Positions 1 to 5,306 of a stretch of DNA of 7,642 nt are shown here, in pieces. The notes beneath the pieces were generated by a model that ran no database searches, was not told the origin of the DNA, and saw only the letters and a list, made by a program, of their open reading frames with translations. The stretch lies in NCBI GenBank assembly GCA_030615425.1, contig JAUWZG010000048.1, positions 1 through 7,642 of the forward strand, in the 5' to 3' direction. The stretch is from Dehalococcoidia bacterium (lineage in GTDB: Bacteria; Chloroflexota; Dehalococcoidia; Dehalococcoidales; BS750m-G39). Made by a program: the position numbers and the translations under genes. Within the stretch, counting starts at the first letter, position 1, and the number at the start of each line of letters is the position of its first letter.

Positions 1-489
1 TCCCGGATAGTCATGGCCTACCGGTTCCGAGGCGTGGGTGAGCAGAATTAGCTTGTTCTTCCTCAATGCCTCAACCAGGGGCTCCATCACCACCTCGTCA
101 GCGAGGTCAAATAGCTGCATATCCGGTCTCATCTCGCCCACCCCTTTTATTCCCGCCCCCGCACAGCGCTCAATTTCAGCTATGGCGGCTTCAGGTGACT
201 GTGGCTGAACCGCACAGAAGCCCACCAGCCTCTGGGGATAACGGGATACTGACTCCATGATATAGTCGTTGGTTTCAACGCACAGCTCATGCGTAGTCCA
301 GCCATAATTGAGGATGACCGAGATATCAACCCCGACTTTATCCATACTGGCGATGAGTTCCTCGGCAGTAGCTATTTTGGAATCGGGCTTGGAGTAGAGA
401 ATAGCGAAGCAGGGGTCACGCTCAATATACTGGCTGCGTTTTTTCTTTATCTGGGGCGGGAATACGTGGGTGTGAAAATCGATAATCAC
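1..489 (-). CDS. Amidohydrolase family 2 metal-dependent hydrolase (N-terminal part)
   Basis: The visible protein is 163 residues and runs off the left edge, so the C-terminal half is missing. It opens with MIIDFHTHVFPP. The H6-x-H8 pair is the first metal-binding motif of the amidohydrolase superfamily, and THASEPVGH (H152, H159) fits the later strand that carries another metal ligand in Amidohydro_2 proteins. The core between them (VGVDISVILNYGW, then ERCAGAGIKGVGEMRP) follows the usual TIM-barrel pattern of this family, which includes aminocarboxymuconate-semialdehyde decarboxylase-like and TatD-like enzymes; the substrate cannot be told. GTG at 489 was chosen because the HxH motif follows within six residues. 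No Shine-Dalgarno precedes it, but a sigma70-like promoter places the transcript start on or near the GTG. It lies 49 bases after bL25 on the same strand, so it could also be read through from bL25. Confidence 0.85.
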   Translation of the reverse strand, partial: MIIDFHTHVFPPQIKKKRSQYIERDPCFAILYSKPDSKIATAEELIASMDKVGVDISVILNYGWTTHELCVETNDYIMESVSRYPQRLVGFCAVQPQSPEAAIAEIERCAGAGIKGVGEMRPDMQLFDLADEVVMEPLVEALRKNKLILLTHASEPVGHDYPG

Positions 490-495
490 AGTCGG

Positions 496-525
496 ATTAT
501 AGCAGAACAGCCCGAATGGCTTCAA
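496..525 (-). promoter_or_regulatory. Candidate promoter for the amidohydrolase, possibly leaderless
   Basis: Reading the minus strand, TTGAAG (525-520), an 18-base spacer and a perfect TATAAT (501-496) lie just upstream of the gene. Seven bases after the -10 is position 489, the G of the GTG start. This predicts a transcript with no 5' leader, consistent with the lack of a ribosome-binding site. The -35 matches the consensus in only four of six positions. Confidence 0.45.
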
Positions 526-538
526 GCCAGTTGAGGGC

Positions 539-1198
539 TCACTCGGTGGGTGGCTCTTCTGGTTTTTCCTCGGCTTCCTTTGCCTCTTCGGCTACCTCCT
601 CTTCAGCAACCACCTCTTCTTCGACTACCTCTTCCACCACACGCGCCTCGCTGACCTTGGCCACCATCTGGTCGGGGTCAGTAATAACAGTGACATCCGG
701 GCTGAGGGTGATGTCTCTGACGAAGGTTGCTTGCTCTACCTCCTCCAGGGGGCTGAGGTCAACCTCTATATGGGGCGGGAGCTTATCCGGCAGGCACTCG
801 ACACTCAGGCTGGTGAGGCTGTGAGTCAGGGTGCGTCCCTTTTCTTTCATTGCCGGTGCTTCACCAACCAGGATGATAGGAACATCTACCCTTATCTTCT
901 CTGTCTTTCTCACCTGGTAGAAGTCAACGTGAAGCAGTTCCTCGGTGCAAGGTTTTCTCTGGATTTCCCTGATGAACACACTTCTGGGTTGTTTATCCCC
1001 TTCAATGTCAAGGGCGATAAGCCTGGTCATTCCTGCCTGGGCTATAGCCCGCTGAAGCATAGGTGTATCACACTGTAGGGCTAGTGACTCAAGGCCATGC
1101 CCGAAAAGGTGAGCCGGGGTGATGCCTTGGCGGCGCAAAAATCTTATCTTCTTGCCCAGTATCTCCCTTTTGCTAGCCTGCAGGGTTAGACCTTCCAT
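539..1198 (-). CDS. rplY: Large ribosomal subunit protein bL25, CTC/TL5 type
   Basis: A 219-residue protein of the bL25 (general stress protein CTC) family, which binds 5S rRNA in the central protuberance of the 50S subunit. The N-terminus (LQASKREILGKKIRFLRRQG followed by TPAHLFGHG) is the typical 5S-rRNA-binding domain, and EELLHVDFYQV near residue 90 is a family hallmark. A second beta domain follows (VDVPIILVGEAP, then LPPHIEVDLSPLE). The last 35 or so residues are a low-complexity Glu/Val/Ala tail ending in EEKPEEPPTE, as in many long CTC-type members. The start is well supported: AGAGGAG lies about five bases before ATG at 1198. It diverges from the transketolase operon and is followed by the amidohydrolase on the same strand. 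The SD lies in an inverted repeat that could fold over the start (see findings). Confidence 0.93.
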   Translation of the reverse strand: MEGLTLQASKREILGKKIRFLRRQGITPAHLFGHGLESLALQCDTPMLQRAIAQAGMTRLIALDIEGDKQPRSVFIREIQRKPCTEELLHVDFYQVRKTEKIRVDVPIILVGEAPAMKEKGRTLTHSLTSLSVECLPDKLPPHIEVDLSPLEEVEQATFVRDITLSPDVTVITDPDQMVAKVSEARVVEEVVEEEVVAEEEVAEEAKEAEEKPEEPPTE

Positions 1199-1219
1199 TT
1201 ATCTCCTCTACCGCTGCTA

Positions 1220-1248
1220 ATTAAACCAGATGCGGAGATAAAAATCAA
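1220..1248 (-). promoter_or_regulatory. Candidate promoter for bL25
   Basis: On the minus strand TTGATT (1248-1243), a 17-base spacer and TTTAAT (1225-1220) resemble a sigma70 promoter: four of six and five of six consensus positions. The predicted start near 1213 gives a leader of about 15 bases that holds the Shine-Dalgarno. Confidence 0.45.
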
Positions 1249-1502
1249 ACCAAGAATTTGAGCCAGTTTAGATTTTTAACTATCTCTTTCTTCCCCCCAC
1301 CCCATTTTTTATTTGTCTTACTTCCCACCCGCCCACCCTATAGGGGCTAGCGCCCCTCTTAAACACTCCCTGAAAGCAGGGGTTTAAGGGCAAAGCCTTA
1401 GTGAGAGGGTGGGAACAGTGATTTTTCTGGATGCTTAAAGGGGGTGGGTTGCTAAGTAAATGTTAAAGGGAGTGAAGTTAATAAACACCCTCGTTTAAAA
1501 TG
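1249..1502. other. Gene-free region between bL25 and tktN
   Basis: No convincing ORF is present on either strand. The stretch has polypyrimidine runs around 1281-1310, the nested inverted repeat at 1322-1415 listed separately, and three related purine blocks at 1382-1390, 1434-1442 and 1462-1470 of the form (G/C)TT(T/A)AA(G/A)GGG. Both flanking genes point outward, so hairpins here are not needed as terminators. Confidence 0.6.
1322..1415. repeat. Nested inverted-repeat block, possible structured RNA or miniature repeat element
   Basis: A perfect 9-base outer stem, TTCCCACCC (1322-1330) with GGGTGGGAA (1407-1415), encloses inner hairpins. The first is AGGGGC/GCCCCT (1342-1347 with 1352-1357, four-base loop). 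The second is CTTAAAC/GTTTAAG (1358-1364 with 1382-1388) holding CCCTG/CAGGG (1368-1372 with 1377-1381) around an AAAG loop. A weaker hairpin, GGC/GCC with a three-base loop, follows at 1389-1397. A second copy of the 5' arm, CCCACCCT at 1332-1339, can pair with 1406-1413 instead, giving two alternative outer stems. No flanking target-site duplication is visible. It could be a non-coding RNA, a palindromic repeat or a regulatory DNA element. Confidence 0.5.
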
Positions 1503-1532
1503 TAGACCTAGTGTCTATGAGTGTAGTATAAT
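1503..1532 (+). promoter_or_regulatory. Candidate promoter and operator for the transketolase operon
   Basis: A perfect TATAAT (1527-1532) lies 18 bases after TAGACC (1503-1508), a weak -35 with four of six matches. The predicted start near 1539 gives a leader of about 16 bases. The -35 sits in the inverted repeat TAGAC-N5-GTCTA (1503-1517), which could be an operator half-site pair. Confidence 0.5.
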
Positions 1533-1554
1533 TAAATAAACACAAGGGGTGATA

Positions 1555-2439
1555 ATGTCGCTGCCTGAAGAAGGTAATCTATCATCAACCTCGGCTGATA
1601 GTATGGAAACCGAGGTTTTTTCATTATCAGCATCGGTAGCTGAAATGGAGGCTATAGCCAAAAGGCTGCGCCGCCACATCATCACCATGACCGGAAAGGT
1701 GGGGAGCGGTCACCCCGGTGGCTCCCTTTCCTCGGTGGAGATTTTGACCGCCCTTTATTTTAAAGTGCTACGGCATAAGCCCCTAGACCCTCAGTGGTCG
1801 GATAGGGATAGGTTCATCCTCAGCAAGGGGCATGCTGCCCCTTTGCTCTATGCCACCTTGGCTGAGTGCGGCTACTTCCCGGTGGCTGAGCTACCTACGC
1901 TGCGGCAAATGGATAGTCGCCTTCAGGGGCATACTGATAGAACAGTTACCCCCGGTGTGGAGATGTCTGCCGGCGCTCTGGGACAGGGGTTATCCTTTGG
2001 CCTTGGCGTGGCTTTAGCTGGTCGGCTTAATGAGCAAAATTATCGGGTATATGTTCTGCTGGGGGATGGGGAGTGTGATGAGGGGCAGGTGTGGGAGGCA
2101 GCTATGGCTACTGCCCACTTCAAGGTGGACAACCTGGTGGCTATAGTGGACAACAATGGTCAGCAGATAGACGGCTGGAACCGTGATGTTATGAACCTTG
2201 ACCCCTTCCCTGGTAAATGGCAAGCCTTCGGCTGGAAGGTTATTGAGGTTGATGGTCATCGTATTCCCCAACTTACTCAAGCCTTTGATAAGGCAAAACA
2301 AATTAAAGGACAGCCAACGGTCATCATTGCCCATACCATAAAGGGCAAAGGGGTCAGCTTTATGGAGAATAACCCTGATTTTCACGGCAAAGCGCCCAAT
2401 GCTATTGAAGTGGAGATAGCACTAAAGGAGCTAGGGTAA
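1555..2439 (+). CDS. tktN: Transketolase, N-terminal (diphosphate-binding) subunit
   Basis: A 294-residue N-terminal half of a split transketolase, which moves two-carbon ketol units between sugar phosphates in the non-oxidative pentose phosphate pathway. The thiamine diphosphate motif is plain: GDGECDEGQ starts at residue 170 and closes with VDNN at 198-201. SGHPGG (H53) and SKGHAAP (H93) supply the conserved active-site histidines, and GALGQGLS the loop between. ATG at 1555 is preferred over GTG at 1549 because AAGGGGTGAT at 1544-1553 is a good Shine-Dalgarno for it and overlaps the GTG. The first 30 or so residues (rich in Ser, Glu and Thr) extend beyond the usual family start near MEAIAKRLRRH; an internal start at 1645 has no ribosome-binding site. 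The gene forms an operon with the C-terminal subunit 2 bases downstream. Confidence 0.94.
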   Translation: MSLPEEGNLSSTSADSMETEVFSLSASVAEMEAIAKRLRRHIITMTGKVGSGHPGGSLSSVEILTALYFKVLRHKPLDPQWSDRDRFILSKGHAAPLLYATLAECGYFPVAELPTLRQMDSRLQGHTDRTVTPGVEMSAGALGQGLSFGLGVALAGRLNEQNYRVYVLLGDGECDEGQVWEAAMATAHFKVDNLVAIVDNNGQQIDGWNRDVMNLDPFPGKWQAFGWKVIEVDGHRIPQLTQAFDKAKQIKGQPTVIIAHTIKGKGVSFMENNPDFHGKAPNAIEVEIALKELG

Positions 2440-2441
2440 AA

Positions 2442-3380
2442 GTGGAGCAGGAAGTTTCGGTCAGGGAAGCCTACGGCAAGACTCTGCTTGAGCTGGGCAT
2501 GGAAAACCCGGACATTGTAGCGCTGGATGCCGACCTCTCCCGCTCGACGATGACCAGGTTTTTTGCCCGCGAGTTCCCCGACCGCTTCTTTGATTGCGGC
2601 ATCGCCGAGCAGAATATGGTTGGCATTGCTGCCGGGCTGGCGGCTGCGGGCAAGATACCCTTTGCCAGCACCTTTGCCGTTTTTGCCCCCGGGCGCTGCT
2701 TTGACCAGATTCGTATGTCTATAGCTCAGCCCCAGCTTAATGTCAAGCTTGTTACCAGTCACGGTGGCATCAGTGTTGGCGAGGATGGCACATCACACCA
2801 ATCTATTGAAGACCTGGCGCTGATTGGCTCCCTGCCTGGCTTTACCGTTATCGTTCCTGCTGACGCTATTGAGACTGCCCAGGCAGTAAAGGCGGCTGCT
2901 GACAGTTACGGACCTTTTTATATCAGGCTGTGCCGTCCCAAGATTCCACTGGTCTATGACGAGGACTACCGCTTTAACCTGGGTAAGGCGGTAACCATGA
3001 GGCAGGGTGGGGATGCCACCGTAATAGCTATCGGCTTGATGGTAAAAGAAGCACTGGAAGCTGCCCAGAACCTGGAGCAGGAGGGCATATACTGCCGGGT
3101 CTTAAATATGTCCACCCTCAAGCCCATTGATGAGGCGGCTGTACTTAAGGCTGCTGCTGAGACCGGGGCTATTGTTACCGCTGAGGAGCATCTGGAGCAC
3201 GGTGGCTTGGGCAGCGTGGTGGCTCAGGTGCTGGCTAGAAATCAGCCGGTGCCGATGGAGTTTGTGGCTATCAAAGATACCTACGCCAAGTCAGGTAAAC
3301 CAGCGGAACTTCTGGAGAGGTACGGTCTTACCGCTGAGGGTATTGAGCAGGCGGTAAGGTCGGCGATAAAAAGGAAGTGA
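2442..3380 (+). CDS. tktC: Transketolase, C-terminal (pyrimidine-binding) subunit
   Basis: A 312-residue partner of the preceding gene. The pyrimidine-binding domain carries CGIAEQNM with the catalytic Glu at residue 56 that activates thiamine diphosphate, preceded by VALDADLS. TSHGGISVGEDGTSHQ (H107, H119) is the conserved active-site loop, and the C-terminal transketolase domain begins near residue 180 (TVIAIGLMVKEALEAA) and includes ETGAIVTAEEHLEHGGLGS. The start is GTG at 2442; AAAGGAG at 2424-2430 is its Shine-Dalgarno with a rather long 11-base spacing, and no better start lies nearby. The two subunits form the active site at their interface, as in archaea and several deep bacterial lineages. 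DXS-like relatives share the fold, but the split layout and motifs favour transketolase. Its stop lies 1 base from the plsY stop on the other strand, with no terminator between. Confidence 0.93.
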   Translation: MEQEVSVREAYGKTLLELGMENPDIVALDADLSRSTMTRFFAREFPDRFFDCGIAEQNMVGIAAGLAAAGKIPFASTFAVFAPGRCFDQIRMSIAQPQLNVKLVTSHGGISVGEDGTSHQSIEDLALIGSLPGFTVIVPADAIETAQAVKAAADSYGPFYIRLCRPKIPLVYDEDYRFNLGKAVTMRQGGDATVIAIGLMVKEALEAAQNLEQEGIYCRVLNMSTLKPIDEAAVLKAAAETGAIVTAEEHLEHGGLGSVVAQVLARNQPVPMEFVAIKDTYAKSGKPAELLERYGLTAEGIEQAVRSAIKRK

Positions 3381-3381
3381 C

Positions 3382-3960
3382 TTAAGCCCTGCCCGTTCCT
3401 GAGGTTTCAGCCACTCGCCTTGTCCTGAGGAAATGGGTGAAGCCCACCAGACAGGGCAGAGCTATACTGTAAGCTATGAGTGCCCCAGAGAGCCCCGTTA
3501 ACCAGCAAACTAAAGGCAGCGGGACAAATAAAAAAGCGGCGGCTTTAGTTGTATCCCGAAGGATGAAGTGAGCGGCTATGGCTGGTGCAGCCAAGATTAG
3601 TATTGGCTGAGTGATGGTAACCAGCAGCACACCAATAGTAGTTGACTCCCCCCGACCTCCCCTGAAGCCGAGAAACACCGGCCAGTTATGACCGACGACG
3701 ACGGCGGTTCCGGTAAGCAGGACAACTACCAAGGGCAGACTGGCTGCCTGGGCGATAAGAACCGCTAGTGCTCCCTTGGCGGCATCAGCAATACCCACCG
3801 CCACCCCCGCCTTAGCCCCTAGCTGGCGGAAGGAATTGGCGGCACCCATGTTTCCATCCCCAATCTGCCGAATGTCAACGCCCTTCAGAATGCGCCCGGC
3901 AATATAGGCGGTGGGGATGGAGCCCAGAAGATAACCTAATGCTACTATCAGCCAGGGCAT
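3382..3960 (-). CDS. plsY: Acyl-phosphate:glycerol-3-phosphate acyltransferase PlsY
   Basis: A 192-residue multi-pass membrane enzyme that transfers an acyl group from acyl-phosphate to glycerol-3-phosphate, making lysophosphatidic acid for phospholipids; its usual partner is PlsX. Family motifs are clear: GSIPTAYI (residues 13-20), then IGDGNMGAANSFRQLG (33-48) with the GxGNxGAxN phosphate-binding loop, and GHNWPVFLGFRGGRGEST from 90 to 107. The last motif is usually GGKGVAT, so here Lys is Arg (103) and the next residues are Glu-Ser. About five hydrophobic helices are visible. ATG at 3960 is preceded by a weak AGAG-type ribosome site within the 14 bases after the CCA end of tRNA-Leu, so it is probably the last cistron of the tRNA-containing transcript, with its mRNA end made by tRNA processing. 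Confidence 0.92.
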   Translation of the reverse strand: MPWLIVALGYLLGSIPTAYIAGRILKGVDIRQIGDGNMGAANSFRQLGAKAGVAVGIADAAKGALAVLIAQAASLPLVVVLLTGTAVVVGHNWPVFLGFRGGRGESTTIGVLLVTITQPILILAAPAIAAHFILRDTTKAAAFLFVPLPLVCWLTGLSGALIAYSIALPCLVGFTHFLRTRRVAETSGTGRA

Positions 3961-3974
3961 ATCTACTCTCTAAC

Positions 3975-4060
3975 TGGTGCCGGGAGTGGGACTCGAACCC
4001 ACAAGGACTAGGTCCGCCGGATTTTAAGTCCGGTGCGTCTGCCAATTCCGCCACCCCGGC
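3975..4060 (-). tRNA. tRNA-Leu(TAA)
   Basis: On the minus strand acceptor arm GCCGGGG pairs with TCCCGGC (one G-T pair), with discriminator A and an encoded CCA at 3977-3975. Anticodon stem CCGGA/TCCGG holds loop CTTAAAA with anticodon TAA at 4026-4024, and a long class II variable arm is present. It reads UUA/UUG. It is the last tRNA of the cluster, 14 bases before plsY. Confidence 0.97.
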
Positions 4061-4068
4061 ATTAAAAC

Positions 4069-4144
4069 TGGAGGCGACGACCGGATTCGAACCGGTGAAT
4101 AGGGGTTTTGCAGACCCCCGCCTTATCCACTTGGCTACGTCGCC
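4069..4144 (-). tRNA. tRNA-Cys(GCA)
   Basis: Acceptor arm GGCGACG pairs perfectly with CGTCGCC. Discriminator T at 4072, the base typical of tRNA-Cys, is followed by an encoded CCA. Anticodon GCA is at 4111-4109 in a CTGCAAA loop. Only 8 bases separate it from tRNA-Leu(TAA). Confidence 0.97.
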
Positions 4145-4162
4145 CCTTGGTAACATTCTTCT

Positions 4163-4237
4163 TGGAGCGGAAGATGGGATTCGAACCCACGACCCTCTCC
4201 TTGGCAAGGAGATGCTCTACCACTGAGCCACTTCCGC
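4163..4237 (-). tRNA. tRNA-Gly(GCC)
   Basis: Acceptor arm GCGGAAG pairs with CTTCCGC, with discriminator T and an encoded CCA at 4165-4163. Anticodon stem CTCCT/AGGAG holds a TTGCCAA loop with anticodon GCC, and the T arm reads GTGGG-TTCGAAT-CCCAT. It lies 18 bases before tRNA-Cys. Confidence 0.97.
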
Positions 4238-4257
4238 TTACCACCCACGAAAATTCT

Positions 4258-4344
4258 TGGTGCCGAGGAGGAGATTTGAACTCCTACGAGCTTACGCTCA
4301 CCACCCCCTCAAGATGGCGTGTCTACCAATTCCACCACCTCGGC
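4258..4344 (-). tRNA. tRNA-Leu(GAG)
   Basis: Acceptor arm GCCGAGG pairs with CCTCGGC, with discriminator A and an encoded CCA at 4260-4258. The anticodon loop TTGAGGG gives GAG, reading CUC/CUU. The long class II variable arm carries a GAGC/GCTC stem. Its 5' end lies only 5 bases after the stop codon of the upstream membrane-protein gene. Confidence 0.96.
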
Positions 4345-4349
4345 CTTCT

Positions 4350-4556
4350 TTATCGCTTTTCCTTATCTTCTCCAGGGAGGCACCAACTACGCCATCCCCG
4401 CCCTCGCCGGCAAAATCTCCCCAAAAGGAAGGAGAGCCCTAGAATGATAAGAATGACGGGCCAGGTATAACTCCATAAAGAGCCGCTTAAGATCTCCAGC
4501 TTAATCAGTAAAGCGAGAATTCCTACGGCAACTAGAATTGAACCTACAAATATCAT
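4350..4556 (-). CDS. Small two-helix membrane protein, LiaI/LiaF transmembrane-like (DUF5668-like)
   Basis: A 68-residue protein with two hydrophobic helices: MIFVGSILVAVGILALLI (residues 1-18) and, after a short LEILSGSLWSYTW linker, PVILIILGLSFLLG (about 32-45). It ends in a basic, Arg-rich tail (RFCRRGRGWR) and a charged end, GEDKEKR. The W-x-x-x-x-WP-hydrophobic-LG pattern resembles the membrane region of LiaI/LiaF-type envelope-stress proteins (DUF5668), but the resemblance is from memory of the pattern and the function is unknown. An upstream TTG at 4589 would give 79 residues, but it lies inside a tRNA relic. ATG at 4556 has AGGGGG at 4568-4563 with a 6-base spacing and is preferred. 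It heads the tRNA-plsY unit. Confidence 0.72.
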   Translation of the reverse strand: MIFVGSILVAVGILALLIKLEILSGSLWSYTWPVILIILGLSFLLGRFCRRGRGWRSWCLPGEDKEKR

Positions 4557-4567
4557 CACTATCCCCC

Positions 4568-4630
4568 TGGCCGGAGGGGAGGAATTCAAACCCCGACCTG
4601 CAATTTTGAAACCCGAAGACTATGTCCCCG
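4568..4630 (-). pseudogene. Decayed tRNA related to tRNA-Trp, anticodon position TCA
   Basis: The minus strand keeps the 3' half of a tRNA in order: anticodon-loop TTTCAAA (4611-4605), variable AGGT, T arm CGGGG-TTTGAAT-TCCTC, acceptor CCCTCCG, discriminator G and CCA at 4570-4568. By eye about 29 of 37 aligned columns match the tRNA-Trp at 6961-7036, with one insertion and one deletion; most differences are G to A on the plus strand. The 5' part is reduced to an acceptor-like CGGGGAC and seven bases, so the D arm is gone. The anticodon stem (TCGGG with ATTGC) no longer pairs well. A Trp anticodon CCA would have become TCA. A working tRNA is unlikely. Confidence 0.6.
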
Positions 4631-4632
4631 AA

Positions 4633-4662
4633 ATATTACTAAATAGTATAAGGCGTCGTCAA
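4633..4662 (-). promoter_or_regulatory. Candidate promoter of the tRNA-plsY unit
   Basis: On the minus strand TTGACG (4662-4657), an 18-base spacer and TAATAT (4638-4633) place a start near 4626, at the 5' edge of the decayed tRNA. The relic would then form the leader of the transcript. TATACT at 4650-4645 is a better -10 by sequence but has no -35 at the right distance. Confidence 0.5.
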
Positions 4663-4708
4663 GTGCCAGGATAGCCTTCACTTTGTATCTGATTAAACCC
4701 CTCGCTAG

Positions 4709-4729
4709 CTTGAGCCGGGGAGACTCAAG
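4709..4729. promoter_or_regulatory. Inverted repeat between two divergent promoters
   Basis: CTTGAG (4709-4714) and CTCAAG (4724-4729) are separated by 9 bases. A competing pairing, CCCC at 4698-4701 with GGGG at 4717-4720, overlaps it. It lies between the divergent promoters of the tRNA unit and the response regulator, so a shared operator is possible. Apart from this, 4663-4741 shows no gene. Confidence 0.3.
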
Positions 4730-4741
4730 GCACATGACCAT

Positions 4742-4770
4742 TTGACAGGAGCAGTGTTATTGGCTAATAT
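4742..4770 (+). promoter_or_regulatory. Promoter upstream of the response regulator
   Basis: A perfect -35, TTGACA (4742-4747), a 17-base spacer and TAATAT (4765-4770) predict a start near 4777. The leader to the gene is then about 134 bases. It is AT-rich and holds no ORF I would support. Confidence 0.6.
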
Positions 4771-4796
4771 GGTGACAGGGGGCATATATTGGCTAA
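4758..4796. repeat. 10-base direct repeat over the response-regulator promoter
   Basis: TATTGGCTAA occurs at 4758-4767 and again at 4787-4796, a spacing of 29 bases (nearly three helical turns). The first copy overlaps the spacer and -10 of the promoter and the second lies just past the predicted start, an arrangement that suits a repressor binding two sites on one face of the helix. Confidence 0.45.
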
Positions 4797-4910
4797 AAAA
4801 AATACTATAGTCAAATTTAAAAGGCTCAAAAAAGCACAAAGAAGGACTTGATGTGACAAAGGTGGAATAATGCGGTTTTTAAATCGTTCTAGATGGGAAA
4901 GGGGGGTGAA

Positions 4911-5306
4911 ATGAAAAACTCTAGTGTTAGAGCAAAGAGAGTCCTGGTGGTTGAAGACGAACCATCAATCTGCCAGATTTGCCTGAGAACTCTTACCAGT
5001 GAGGGGCTTGAGGTAGACATTGCTACCGATGGCGCCAGTGCTCGGGATATGCTAGGGGAAACGGACTATGACCTTTGCCTAATTGATATCAGGACGCCAA
5101 TAATAAACGGTAAGCAACTCTATCAATGGGTAAATGAGGAACAGCCAAAGCTGCTAAACAGGGTGATATTCACTACCGGAGATTTGATGGGCGGAGATAC
5201 CCAAATTTTTCTTGAGCAAACTGGCAGACCATTTCTACCCAAACCGTTTACCCTGGATGAGCTAAAAACCATGGTCAGAGAAACTTTAAGGCAAATAGAA
5301 AAGTGA
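4911..5306 (+). CDS. Single-domain response regulator (receiver only)
   Basis: A 131-residue CheY-like receiver with no output domain. Acidic pocket residues E15-D16 lie in VLVVEDEP, the phosphoacceptor is D59 in LCLIDIRTP, the switch Thr is in VIFTTGD (T88 or T89) and the invariant Lys is K111 in FLPKPF. ATG at 4911 is preferred over ATG at 4893 because AAAGGGGGGTGA ends one base before it; the upstream start has no such site. It probably acts by protein contact or as a phosphorelay intermediate. It lies tail to tail with a membrane histidine kinase 41 bases away, the obvious partner, although the two are on opposite strands. Its TGA overlaps a GTG that begins a receiver-like fragment. Confidence 0.92.
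   Translation: MKNSSVRAKRVLVVEDEPSICQICLRTLTSEGLEVDIATDGASARDMLGETDYDLCLIDIRTPIINGKQLYQWVNEEQPKLLNRVIFTTGDLMGGDTQIFLEQTGRPFLPKPFTLDELKTMVRETLRQIEK

Noticed and set aside
66..534. Plus-strand ORFs at 66-260 and 289-534
   Set aside because: They lie opposite the amidohydrolase, whose HxH motif and barrel pattern are convincing; neither ORF has a ribosome site or recognisable domain.
516..1078. Ser/Thr-rich and other plus-strand ORFs opposite bL25
   Set aside because: They are the antisense of the bL25 gene; the low-complexity Ser/Thr run mirrors its Glu-rich tail.
3939..4470. Plus- and minus-strand ORFs across the tRNA cluster, with phrases such as GFEPVNRGF and EDGIRTHDPL
   Set aside because: These are translations of the complement of tRNA genes, a well-known source of false hypothetical proteins; the tRNAs themselves are intact.
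4557..4589. Longer start (TTG at 4589) for the small membrane protein
   Set aside because: The extra 11 residues come from the T arm and acceptor of the decayed tRNA, and ATG at 4556 has a well-placed Shine-Dalgarno.
4568..4630. A working selenocysteine or UGA-suppressor tRNA
   Set aside because: The anticodon stem does not pair, the D arm is missing and none of the long arms of tRNA-Sec is present.
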